DNA of 64,000 bases, taken from F1-60-MAGs149 sp037133755 (GTDB taxonomy: Bacteria > Actinomycetota > Thermoleophilia > Gaiellales > F1-60-MAGs149). Shown in pieces: positions 1-9,710 of this stretch. The first letter of the stretch is position 1, and the number at the start of each line of letters is the position of its first letter. Under the pieces are notes generated by a model. The model saw nothing but the letters and a program-made list of their open reading frames with translations. It made no database searches and was not told the origin of the DNA. The stretch spans positions 1 through 64,000 of the forward strand of contig JBAXNN010000008.1 in assembly GCA_037133755.1 (NCBI GenBank), in the 5' to 3' direction. The translations under genes were made by a program, and so were the position numbers.

Positions 1-80
1 GGGTCAAGTTGGGCCCGGACCCAGATTGACCGTTTTCGGGTCAAGTTGGGCCCGGGCCCAAAATGGTCGAGTTCGGGTCA
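1..80. repeat. Degenerate 37-bp tandem repeat with GGGCCC palindromes
   Basis: Two units with the same first 18 bases start at 1 and 38, and a third partial unit (GGGTCA) starts at 75, giving a 37-bp period. Unit 1 is a palindrome, GGTCAA (2-7) ... TGGGCCCGGACCCA (10-23) ... TTGACC (26-31). Unit 2 carries the perfect 14-bp palindrome TGGGCCCGGGCCCA at 47-60. The array runs off the left edge of the window, so its true copy number is unknown. The same core recurs near 48.4-48.6 kb. It lies just upstream of the promoter of the next gene. Confidence 0.75.
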
Positions 81-108
81 CTTCGGATCGCGGCTCCCCG
101 CGAATCGC

Positions 109-114
109 TAGGCT
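109..114 (+). promoter_or_regulatory. -10 hexamer TAGGCT, leaderless-type
   Basis: TAGGCT ends 6 nt before the ATG at 121, so transcription would begin at or next to the start codon. No Shine-Dalgarno sequence is visible between them. Confidence 0.5.
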
Positions 115-120
115 GCCTGC

Positions 121-1122
121 ATGCGCGTGATGATCATGGCGGCTGGCCTCGGTACGCGACTGCGGCCGCTGACGGAGCACCTGCCCAAGCCCGTTGCGCC
201 CGTCGGCAACCGGCCCTGCGTCGATTATCTGCTGCGCCGCATCGCCGACGCCGGCTGCACCGGCGCGATCATGAACCTGCATTACCACCCGCAGACGATC
301 ATCGACACGATCGGTGATGGCTCCGAGTACGGCATCCCCGTCGAGTACTCGATCGAGGAGGAGCTGCTCGGCACGGCGGGCGGGACACGCAAGTGCCAAG
401 CCTTCCTGACGGCCGAGGACGACGTCTTCCTCGTCACGAGCGGCGACGGCCTCCACACGATCGACCTCGCCGCGCTGGCTGCCGCGCATCGCGCCTCGGG
501 CGCCCTCGCAACGATCACCGTCAAGCGCGTCGAGGACATCACCGGCTTCGGCGTCGTCGTGACCGATGACGCCGGCCGCGTCACCTCCTTTCAGGAGAAG
601 CCCGCGCCCGAGGATGCGCTGAGCGACCTCGTCAACGTCGGCGTCTACTGCTTCAGCGCGGCGATCTTCGACGAGATCCCCGCCGAGGGCCAGAGCGACT
701 TCGGCTCCGAGATCCTGCCCCGCCTCGTCGCCGCCGGCGCCGACGTCCGCGCGTGGGTCACCGACGCGTTCTGGAGCGACATCGGATCGCTCGACGAGCT
801 GCTGGCGACGAACCTCGCGATCGCCATGGGCGCCGTCGACGTGGAATTCGATGGCGACCTGATCATGGAGAGCGACTGCGGTCTGCCGAACGTCTCACCT
901 GATTCGGTCATCACTGGCCCCGTGTTGCTCGGTGAGGGTGCCGAAGTGCACTCGGGGGCGACCATCATCGGCCCGGCCGTGATCGGCCAGCGCGCGGTGA
1001 TCGAGCAGGGCGCGGTCGTCGAGCAGGCGCTCGTGCTGCCCGAGGCCGAGATCCACGCGGATTCGCCCTCCACGGGCATCCTCGGCGACGTCGAGAACCT
1101 CGACGCCGTCTGGCAGCGCTAG
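121..1122 (+). CDS. NDP-sugar nucleotidyltransferase (mannose-1-P guanylyltransferase-like)
   Basis: This 333-residue protein would activate a sugar-1-phosphate with an NTP to give an NDP-sugar for polysaccharide or glycoconjugate synthesis. The N-terminus has the nucleotide-binding motif GLGTRLRPLT followed by KPVAPVGNRP, and a GD site follows near residues 107-108. The last 80 or so residues have the hexapeptide pattern of a left-handed beta helix (ITGPVLLGEGAEVHSGATI). This architecture is shared by GDP-mannose and glucose-1-phosphate uridylyl/thymidylyl enzymes, so the base and sugar cannot be assigned. It converges with the next gene, and the two stop codons overlap. Confidence 0.85.
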   Translation: MRVMIMAAGLGTRLRPLTEHLPKPVAPVGNRPCVDYLLRRIADAGCTGAIMNLHYHPQTIIDTIGDGSEYGIPVEYSIEEELLGTAGGTRKCQAFLTAEDDVFLVTSGDGLHTIDLAALAAAHRASGALATITVKRVEDITGFGVVVTDDAGRVTSFQEKPAPEDALSDLVNVGVYCFSAAIFDEIPAEGQSDFGSEILPRLVAAGADVRAWVTDAFWSDIGSLDELLATNLAIAMGAVDVEFDGDLIMESDCGLPNVSPDSVITGPVLLGEGAEVHSGATIIGPAVIGQRAVIEQGAVVEQALVLPEAEIHADSPSTGILGDVENLDAVWQR

Positions 1123-2288
1123 GCCAGAGCCTCAGACAGCGCGGTGATCGCGCGCATCGTCTCGCTCCACTGATCCACCGGATACGGCAGCGGGTACGTC
1201 GAGAAACGCGCGACCACGACCTTGTTCGGGTGGTCGACGAAGCAGTGCTGGCCGTAGATGCCAGAGCCGGTGTACCGCGTGCCGCGCTCGATCACCCAGA
1301 AGGCGTTGCGGTACATGCTCCAGTCGCCACGCTCGGCGTTCGTCATCGTGGGACTCTCGGCGTAGTTGCGCACCGCCTCGTCGTCACCATCGCGGGTATC
1401 CGCTACCCAGTCGGCGGGAATCACGCCCTGGCCGTCTCGCTCGTACGCGAGTCCGAACCGTGCGAGGTCGCGCGTAGAGCAGGACAGGCCGCCATCCACA
1501 ACGGCATCGCCAACGACGTCGAGCAGCATGTCGGCTTCGTGCTCCATGCCGAGCGGCACCCACAGCTGCTCGGAGAGCACATCGACGAAGCGCTGCCCCG
1601 TCACGTTCTCGACGATGCGTGCGGCGATGTTGGTGAGCACCGAGCGGTAGTCGAAGTTCGACCCGTGCTCGCGCGACTTGGGATACGTATGGAAGTGCCC
1701 GTACATGCCGAGCGGCTCGGCCGCGCCAAGCCGGCGGTAGCTTGCCTGACGCTCGTAATCGATCAACGGGTTCGAGGCACTGGGATCCTCGTAGAGGTCG
1801 TAGTCCTCGACGAATTCCGTCCCGGCCGTCATGTCGATCAGATGCCGTACGTTGGCGCCGTCGAGGCTCGACCCGATGAATTCGGGTGCGAGGTCGGTGA
1901 CGAGCTGGTCCATCCGCACGAGCCCCTTGCCGACCTGGATGCCGAGCATGGCGCCGACGAACGACTTCGTCACGCTCATGCAGAGGTGCGGCGTGCGCGC
2001 GGTCATGCCGTTGGCGTAGCGCTCGTACACGATCACGCCGTCCTTGAGCACGACGAGGCCCTCGCCGTTCGACGAGGCGAACTGCTGATCGACGGTCGTC
2101 GTCGAGCCATCCACCGCCTCGAGTTCGACACCACCCAACTCGCGGAGGTCGACGGGCAACTCGCTGACCACGCCGGAGTCGTTGGCAATGCGCGCCGAGG
2201 GTGCGAACTCGCGCACGCGCTGGAAGGCGCGACTCGGGTACGGATCGTCGAGCCAGTTGTCGGTCGTCGTGCTGCGGAAGCGGTCCAT
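1119..2288 (-). CDS. Serine hydrolase, class C beta-lactamase / 6-aminohexanoate-dimer hydrolase fold
   Basis: A 389-residue protein of the beta-lactamase-fold serine hydrolase family. The nucleophile motif SxxK is seen as SVTK in the segment LCMSVTKSFVG, after the strand GLVVLKDGVIVYERY typical of the family. The second motif reads FDYRS, closer to the Tyr site of NylB-type amidases and esterases than to the YxN of true beta-lactamases. There is no signal peptide, so a cytoplasmic esterase or amidase is more likely than a drug-resistance enzyme. The substrate is unknown. The ATG lies 6 nt after a TAGGCT hexamer on this strand. Confidence 0.8.
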   Translation of the reverse strand: MDRFRSTTTDNWLDDPYPSRAFQRVREFAPSARIANDSGVVSELPVDLRELGGVELEAVDGSTTTVDQQFASSNGEGLVVLKDGVIVYERYANGMTARTPHLCMSVTKSFVGAMLGIQVGKGLVRMDQLVTDLAPEFIGSSLDGANVRHLIDMTAGTEFVEDYDLYEDPSASNPLIDYERQASYRRLGAAEPLGMYGHFHTYPKSREHGSNFDYRSVLTNIAARIVENVTGQRFVDVLSEQLWVPLGMEHEADMLLDVVGDAVVDGGLSCSTRDLARFGLAYERDGQGVIPADWVADTRDGDDEAVRNYAESPTMTNAERGDWSMYRNAFWVIERGTRYTGSGIYGQHCFVDHPNKVVVARFSTYPLPYPVDQWSETMRAITALSEALA

Positions 2289-2294
2289 GCGGGC

Positions 2295-2300
2295 AGCCTA
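2295..2300 (-). promoter_or_regulatory. -10 hexamer TAGGCT, leaderless-type
   Basis: On the minus strand TAGGCT is followed by 6 nt and then the ATG of the serine hydrolase at 2288. Confidence 0.5.
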
Positions 2301-2360
2301 TCGGCCAAACGCTCACGGCGAAAGGGAATGCCTCCACTATGCAGTACCGTTATAGGGGCT

Positions 2361-2834
2361 ATGAGCACCCCTTACCGCAGCGTCGATCCGTATCTCGTCA
2401 CCAACGTGATCGACTCGCGTGGCCCGCGCACGAACCAGGCGATCGTCGGCGTCGGCGCATTGATCGCGTTCCTGTTGCAGCAGGAGTGGATCGTCGTGCT
2501 GCTCGCCCTGCAGCTGATCGCCGGCCTCACGCTCGGCCGTCGCTTCTGCCTCCCCTGCCGCCTGTGGTTCGACGTGCTCCAGCCGCGACTCGGCGAGGGT
2601 CGTATCGAGGACGCGCGCCTGCCTCGCTTTGCCAACGTCATTGGTGCGGTCTTCCTGACCGTGTCGTCGGTGTTGCTCTACGCCGGCTACTCCACCGTCG
2701 GCTGGGCCCTCGCGCTGATCGTCGCGGCACTCGCCCTGCTCGCTGCCACCACGGGCCTGTGCGTCGGCTGCGAGATGTACGTGCTGCTTGCGCGCCTGCG
2801 CGGGATCACCGTGGATCGCCACCCCGCGGTCTGA
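2361..2834 (+). CDS. DUF4395 integral membrane protein
   Basis: A 157-residue protein with about four hydrophobic helices, matching the DUF4395 family (function unknown). It has a cytosolic-looking CLPC pair (RRFCLPCRLWFD) and a second Cys pair, CVGC, near the C-terminus (TTGLCVGCEMY). The ATG at 2361 is preceded by AGGGG. A longer upstream reading frame in this phase runs antisense through the serine hydrolase and is not coding. The stop overlaps the start of the thioredoxin-like gene (TGATG), and DUF4395 genes are commonly found next to thiol-redox genes. A role in membrane thiol chemistry is inferred. Confidence 0.8.
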   Translation: MSTPYRSVDPYLVTNVIDSRGPRTNQAIVGVGALIAFLLQQEWIVVLLALQLIAGLTLGRRFCLPCRLWFDVLQPRLGEGRIEDARLPRFANVIGAVFLTVSSVLLYAGYSTVGWALALIVAALALLAATTGLCVGCEMYVLLARLRGITVDRHPAV

Positions 2835-3229
2835 TGGATCGCCTGCTGATCGTCATTGCGGTGCTCGTGCTCGTGAGCGGCGCCGTGGCGTATCGGCGCT
2901 TGCGTGGCACACCGCAGACCTCGCTGCCGATGCGCGTCGATCCTGCGCAGCTCGGGCTGGACGCGAGCCACGGCGACACCGCCGTCGTCGCGTTCTCCGG
3001 CCCGCTCTGTCATGCCTGCCAGCAGTGGGGCAGCGAGCTAGAGAAGGCGGGCATCCCGTTCCGCAAGATCGACGTCCTCCACGAGGCCGGCCTCGCCCGT
3101 GCCTACGGCGTGAAACATACACCCGTCGTCCTGGTGGTCAATCGGTCCGACGGCCGTGTGCTGGCCGGCTATGACGATGCACCGGATGCCACGAGCGTCG
3201 GCCACGTGCGCGAACTCGTCGCCGTCTGA
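2834..3229 (+). CDS. Thioredoxin-like protein with N-terminal membrane anchor
   Basis: A 131-residue protein. Residues 1-20 form a hydrophobic anchor (MDRLLIVIAVLVLVSG), which would place the domain outside the membrane. The thioredoxin-like domain has the redox pair CHAC in GPLCHACQQW and the cis-proline region HTPVVLVV. It is co-translated with the DUF4395 gene by a 1-nt overlap, so a joint thiol oxidation or reduction role is likely. Confidence 0.8.
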   Translation: MDRLLIVIAVLVLVSGAVAYRRLRGTPQTSLPMRVDPAQLGLDASHGDTAVVAFSGPLCHACQQWGSELEKAGIPFRKIDVLHEAGLARAYGVKHTPVVLVVNRSDGRVLAGYDDAPDATSVGHVRELVAV

Positions 3230-3269
3230 CACCGGACACCGCTTGTTCACACGCGTCCGACGGGCGCCG

Positions 3270-3275
3270 TACCCT
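3270..3275 (+). promoter_or_regulatory. -10 hexamer TACCCT, leaderless-type
   Basis: TACCCT ends 6 nt before the GTG at 3282, and this decides the choice of start for that small gene. TTGTTC upstream at 3243-3248 is a possible but poorly spaced -35. Confidence 0.5.
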
Positions 3276-3281
3276 CTGCAC

Positions 3282-3467
3282 GTGACTGGACGCGAGCCGC
3301 ATTCGCCTGCGCAGGATGACCTTGCGCGCGTCTTCGTGGACCTCGAGCGCCTGCTCGACCGCATTCGCCGTGGCGAACTCGCCGCAACCGAGCTCGAGGA
3401 AGCGCGCCTGCGCCTCGCGCTCGAAGCCGTCCGCGAACTGCGGTACATGCAGCCCAAGGCCGCGTAA
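3282..3467 (+). CDS. Small charged helical protein of unknown function
   Basis: A 61-residue protein starting at GTG. It is almost wholly predicted to be helical and charged (DLARVFVDLERLLDRIRRGELAATELEEARLRL), with heptad-like spacing of Leu/Ile/Val that suggests a short coiled coil. The upstream in-frame ATG at 3156 lies within the end of the thioredoxin gene and upstream of the -10 element, so it was not chosen. I do not recognise the family. Confidence 0.55.
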   Translation: MTGREPHSPAQDDLARVFVDLERLLDRIRRGELAATELEEARLRLALEAVRELRYMQPKAA

Positions 3468-3509
3468 ACCTTCACCCCCTGGCGACCACCGCCTCGACGG
3501 CAGTGGACG

Positions 3510-4349
3510 CTACCGTCGGTACTCGTCGGTGGGCTTCTCGCCCCAGCGCTCCCAGGCCGAGCCAAAGGCACTGAGCAGCGCCATGTGGAGATCGTCGGGC
3601 TTGGCGGTGATCAGGCGCTTGGCCCAGCGGCGGCGCTCACGCGCACGATCGGCGAACCGACCGTCGCCGATCGACTCGGCCTCCGACTCGCCAGCGGTGG
3701 CCCGCGCCTCAATCGCACGGCGGATGCGACCCGCGTCCGCCGGAGACTTCTCCAAACGCCGCAGGTCGATCAGGCAGTCGGGGCACGGCCGCACCTCGGC
3801 GTCATCGACGAGCGGGCCGGCACAGGCACCACAGGTCGGGCACGAGAACGCGGCCAGGCGGATGCGATCCGACTTGATCGCCTGGCCCTGCTCGGCGACA
3901 CGCACCCACGACGAGTGGTCACGCACATCCATCTCGGTCTCGACGACCGTCAGCAGGTCGCCATCGTACGGCCAGGCACGCACGCGATCACCGGCGCGCA
4001 GCCCCGTGATCGGATCGACGGGCGCCACCGTCTCCTGCTCGCGCTCCGGCCATGGCTCGGGCTCCGACTCGTCGAGGCGCACCTGCGTGGGGCCGGTGCC
4101 AAGCGGCGGCCAATCGCGCTCCTGCGCGATCCACCAGTCGAGGACTTCACGCGCCTCGTTGAGTGCGCGCGTCAGCTTCGCCGCGGCCTCCTCGCGCGCC
4201 GCATCGCCCAGATGGCGGTCGGGATGGGTCTGCGCGACGCGCTTGCGCCACGCCACCAGCACACCCTTGCTATCGGTCGGCGGCATCACGCCCAGCAGCC
4301 ACAGTGCACGACGGCACTCGGCGACGGTGTACGACTGCCTGCGACTCAC
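3510..4349 (-). CDS. J-domain (DnaJ-like) protein with zinc-ribbon motif
   Basis: A 279-residue protein. The N-terminal 75 residues form a J-domain with the invariant HPD tripeptide (VAQTHPDRHLGD), so it should stimulate a DnaK-type ATPase. A central part (about 100-150) looks like a small beta barrel. It is followed by a CPTCGAC ... CPDCL four-Cys cluster that may bind zinc. The C-terminus is basic and helical. It is not a canonical DnaJ, because the Gly/Phe region and the four-repeat zinc finger are missing. The GTG start is placed by a TACCCT hexamer exactly 6 nt upstream. The client is unknown. Confidence 0.75.
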   Translation of the reverse strand: MSRRQSYTVAECRRALWLLGVMPPTDSKGVLVAWRKRVAQTHPDRHLGDAAREEAAAKLTRALNEAREVLDWWIAQERDWPPLGTGPTQVRLDESEPEPWPEREQETVAPVDPITGLRAGDRVRAWPYDGDLLTVVETEMDVRDHSSWVRVAEQGQAIKSDRIRLAAFSCPTCGACAGPLVDDAEVRPCPDCLIDLRRLEKSPADAGRIRRAIEARATAGESEAESIGDGRFADRARERRRWAKRLITAKPDDLHMALLSAFGSAWERWGEKPTDEYRR

Positions 4350-4355
4350 CGCCGC

Positions 4356-4361
4356 AGGGTA
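4356..4361 (-). promoter_or_regulatory. -10 hexamer TACCCT, leaderless-type
   Basis: TACCCT on the minus strand is followed by 6 nt (GCGGCG) and the GTG start of the J-domain gene at 4349. Confidence 0.5.
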
Positions 4362-4376
4362 TCCGAGTGCCGGCGG

Positions 4377-4904
4377 CTACTCGCCGGAATAGAACGGACT
4401 CGTAACGCTGTCGCGCCGCTCCACGAGCGCCTGCGCCGCAGCGGCGTCACGTCCGTTGACGGCAACGCGGAGCGCCTTCAGCATCGCCTCGCGGTTGGCA
4501 ATCCGAATTGCGGTCTCATCGGTCGCGCCCGGGTTGACCCAGACGGCGACGAACACGATGTAGTCGTCATTGGCCTCGAGCAGACCCTCCGCAACGGCAT
4601 CCAACACGCCCTGACCGAGCCCAAGCTGCGCCGCGCCCCAGGTGATCGTCTGGTGCTCGTCGGTCAGCGCCGTGGCCTTGTTCATCATCACCAGCGGCGG
4701 CCAGATCGGTTCGTACTTCGTGGGATGCTCGCCGACGCACGCCAGCACGGGGGTGTGCCCGGGACGCGGCGTGGTGAAGGCCGTCATCAGCGCAGCAGCC
4801 GTCGGACCACCACGGCGTCCGATCACCACGTTGACGTGACTTCCCTTCAGCTGCTCGGGTCCGCCCCAGCCTTCGCCAATCGCGCCGTCGATATCCCGTG
4901 CCAT
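4377..4904 (-). CDS. fae: Formaldehyde-activating enzyme (Fae) homologue
   Basis: A 175-residue protein of the Fae family. Classical members condense formaldehyde with tetrahydromethanopterin. The family core is clear: SHVNVVIGRRGG near residue 22, with the catalytic His at position 23, then PVLACVGEH, PPLVMMNKATA and WGAAQLGLGQGVLDAV. Length fits the family. The ATG at 4904 is chosen because GGAGGG lies 4 nt upstream and a promoter-like pair lies further up; the open frame extends upstream but only antisense to the next gene. It is encoded alone, without other H4MPT genes in the window. It may serve formaldehyde made by the demethylating and flavin enzymes encoded elsewhere in this window. 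Its cofactor is not shown by sequence. Confidence 0.85.
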   Translation of the reverse strand: MARDIDGAIGEGWGGPEQLKGSHVNVVIGRRGGPTAAALMTAFTTPRPGHTPVLACVGEHPTKYEPIWPPLVMMNKATALTDEHQTITWGAAQLGLGQGVLDAVAEGLLEANDDYIVFVAVWVNPGATDETAIRIANREAMLKALRVAVNGRDAAAAQALVERRDSVTSPFYSGE

Positions 4905-4930
4905 GTCGCCCTCCGCGTCGTGGTGCGCGC

Positions 4931-4960
4931 AGCCTATCCGAGAGCGTCGGCGACAGTCAG
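4931..4960 (-). promoter_or_regulatory. Promoter of fae
   Basis: On the minus strand CTGACT (4960-4955) and TAGGCT (4936-4931) are separated by 18 nt and lie 26 nt upstream of the fae ATG, leaving room for the GGAGGG ribosome site at 4914-4909. Confidence 0.5.
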
Positions 4961-5016
4961 CCGGCACACGAATCGAACGGAGACGATCGGTGATTGCGCC
5001 GGTAGGATGAGTGCCA

Positions 5017-6201
5017 GTGGATGACGAGCTGCCACCCCCGCCGCGGCCTGCGCGGAGCAATCGGCGTGCGCCGCGCTCGCAGCCCGCGTCGCGCAACCCG
5101 TATACGGAGAGCGACGACAGCTTCGAGTTCGACTTCGAATTCGACGCGCCGCCACGCCCACGGCCTCGCACTCGCAAGCGCACGCAGCAGTCCTCGATCC
5201 GCCCGCTGCACGTCCTGCTGCTCGCAATCCTCGTGATCGGGATGATCGCCTTTGCCGCGAAGGCGCTGACGGGTGGCAGCGACAACGCCACGGCGAACGC
5301 CTCTGGCTCGACGCAGGCGATCTCCGCGACCACGACCGGCAAGAAGAAGCCCGCGAAGGCGGTCGCCTCCGCGACGAAGGCGGGTGGCGAGGCCGTGTCG
5401 ACGGTGCCAAAGGTGCAGGCGCTTCCCGCACCGCAGTACCAGTCGGGCTCGAAGGCGATCGCGAACCAGCCGGCTCTAGCGGCAACCTCGTGGGTCGCGC
5501 TCGACGTCGATCGCAACGAGATCGTCCTCGCCCATGGCGACACGGATAAGCGACCAATCGCCTCGCTGACGAAGATGATGACCGGCCTGCTGACGGCCGA
5601 GGCCGGCAATCTGGCGCATCCCGTTTCCGTCTCCGCAACGGCTGCTGGCGTCGAGCCGAACAAGGACGGCCTGATCATCGGCAATCGCTACCCGCGCGGC
5701 ATCCTGCTCTACTCGGCGATGCTCGGCTCGAACAACGACGCTGCGGCAGCGCTTGGTGAAGACCTCGGCAACGGCAACTACGCCCGCTACTACAAGATGA
5801 TGAATGCACGCGCCCGCGAGCTCGGGATGACCGACACGCGCTACGGCAGCTCATCCGGTCTCAACGATGCGACCAACTGGTCGACCGCGCGCGACCAGGC
5901 GATCATTCTGGCGCGCGCCCTGGGCAATCCGACGTTTGCAAAGGCCATCGGCACGTGGCATCACTCCGTGCGCTGGCCCGACACGGGCAAGTCGAAGATG
6001 TACGAGAACCACAACAAGATGCTCCAGACGTTCCCGGGCACGATCGGCGGCAAGACGGGCTTCACCACGCTCGCCGGCGGGTGTCTCGCGGTCGCCGTGA
6101 AGCGCGGCGGTCATACCATCGTCGCCGTGATTCTTCACTCGAACGACATCTGGGGCGACATGCCCGCGCTGGTCAACGCCGCGTTCAAGCGCTCGCCGTA
6201 G
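5017..6201 (+). CDS. Membrane-anchored D-alanyl-D-alanine carboxypeptidase (PBP5/DacF type)
   Basis: A 394-residue low-molecular-weight penicillin-binding protein that would trim the terminal D-Ala of peptidoglycan stem peptides. A Pro/Arg-rich and acidic cytoplasmic tail of about 60 residues precedes one membrane helix (about 62-83) and a Lys/Ala linker. The serine peptidase domain has SLTK at about 183-186, SNN at about 238-240 and KTG at about 346-348. The cytoplasmic tail includes the acidic run SFEFDFEFDA and is unusual for the family. GTG at 5017 is preferred because TAGGAT (5003-5008) would be its promoter; GTG at 5011 in the same frame is an alternative. Confidence 0.85.
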   Translation: MDDELPPPPRPARSNRRAPRSQPASRNPYTESDDSFEFDFEFDAPPRPRPRTRKRTQQSSIRPLHVLLLAILVIGMIAFAAKALTGGSDNATANASGSTQAISATTTGKKKPAKAVASATKAGGEAVSTVPKVQALPAPQYQSGSKAIANQPALAATSWVALDVDRNEIVLAHGDTDKRPIASLTKMMTGLLTAEAGNLAHPVSVSATAAGVEPNKDGLIIGNRYPRGILLYSAMLGSNNDAAAALGEDLGNGNYARYYKMMNARARELGMTDTRYGSSSGLNDATNWSTARDQAIILARALGNPTFAKAIGTWHHSVRWPDTGKSKMYENHNKMLQTFPGTIGGKTGFTTLAGGCLAVAVKRGGHTIVAVILHSNDIWGDMPALVNAAFKRSP

Positions 6202-6259
6202 GTCTCGTCAGCCCAGCCGCGCACGCCGCAACCGGCGCATATCCGTATGCCCGACGGTG

Positions 6260-6442
6260 CTAGTGGCCGAACTTGAGGCGCGTCATCGCCAGTGCGGCGA
6301 TGGCGAGCACACCCGCAACGGCGACACCCAGCCACTGATGCGGCATGGCGTCGATGCCCTTGAACCCAAGGACGATCGCGACCGAGACGATGAGCGTGAT
6401 CGCGAGGATGTACATCACGATATGGGAGACCTTCTGATCCAT
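6260..6442 (-). CDS. Small two-helix membrane protein
   Basis: A 60-residue protein with two hydrophobic helices (HIVMYILAITLIVSVAIVLG and WLGVAVAGVLAIAALAM) joined by a short loop. The ATG start is supported by TACCTT 7 nt upstream. Family unknown. It follows gcvP on the same strand but appears to have its own promoter. Confidence 0.65.
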   Translation of the reverse strand: MDQKVSHIVMYILAITLIVSVAIVLGFKGIDAMPHQWLGVAVAGVLAIAALAMTRLKFGH

Positions 6443-6449
6443 ACCCGGC

Positions 6450-6455
6450 AAGGTA
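6450..6455 (-). promoter_or_regulatory. -10 hexamer TACCTT, leaderless-type
   Basis: TACCTT on the minus strand ends 7 nt before the ATG at 6442. Confidence 0.4.
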
Positions 6456-6490
6456 GCAGCAGGTACTGCTGAGCGGTACCCGGCAGGCGC

Positions 6491-9394
<2,904 letters not shown>

Positions 9395-9414
9395 CTGCAG
9401 TGCCTTTCGCGTAC

Positions 9415-9431
9415 GCGACCGAAGCGGTCGC
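9415..9431 (-). promoter_or_regulatory. Leader hairpin upstream of gcvP
   Basis: GCGACC (9415-9420) and GGTCGC (9426-9431) form a 6-bp stem with a 5-nt loop about 20 nt upstream of the gcvP start. It could affect translation, but it is short and may be chance. Confidence 0.3.
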
Positions 9432-9519
9432 ACTCACCCTGGAAATGTCCCCGTACGTCCCGACCCGAACCCTACCGCGACCTCTGTCGGATATGCGACT
9501 CGCTTCACCAGATTTGGGC

Positions 9520-9525
9520 TATGCT
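9520..9525 (+). promoter_or_regulatory. -10 hexamer TATGCT for tRNA-Asp
   Basis: TATGCT lies 12 nt before the mature 5' end of tRNA-Asp, which would give a short 5' leader. Confidence 0.5.
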
Positions 9526-9537
9526 CCCGCCCTGACT

Positions 9538-9611
<74 letters not shown>

Positions 9612-9615
9612 TCAC

Positions 9616-9643
9616 GCGAAGGGACCCGCAAGGGTCCCTTCGC
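9616..9643 (+). terminator. Intrinsic terminator after tRNA-Asp
   Basis: A perfect 12-bp stem (GCGAAGGGACCC / GGGTCCCTTCGC) closed by a GCAA tetraloop and followed by CATTTTC. Confidence 0.85.
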
Positions 9644-9659
9644 CATTTTCGGGGACGGC

Positions 9660-9689
9660 TTGACGCTGACACGCGGCTCCCCGTACCCT
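9660..9689 (+). promoter_or_regulatory. Promoter of the UGT/kinase/SIS operon
   Basis: TTGACG (9660-9665) and TACCCT (9684-9689) are separated by 18 nt. A GAGGAG ribosome site follows at 9701-9706, 4 nt before the ATG at 9711. Confidence 0.7.
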
Positions 9690-9710
9690 CGGCACAGCGA
9701 GAGGAGTGGC

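Noticed and set aside
1230..2360. Long plus-strand open frame merged with the DUF4395 gene
   Set aside because: The part before 2361 is antisense to the serine hydrolase, has no family features and is typical of shadow frames in GC-rich DNA.
6452..6490. Hairpin CAGCAG-GTA-CTGCTG as a terminator after gcvP
   Set aside because: The stem is only 6 bp with no T tract and overlaps the probable -10 of the next small gene.
9395..9537. Glycine riboswitch ahead of gcvP
   Set aside because: The minus-strand leader shows only a short 6-bp hairpin and none of the tandem aptamer core I would expect.
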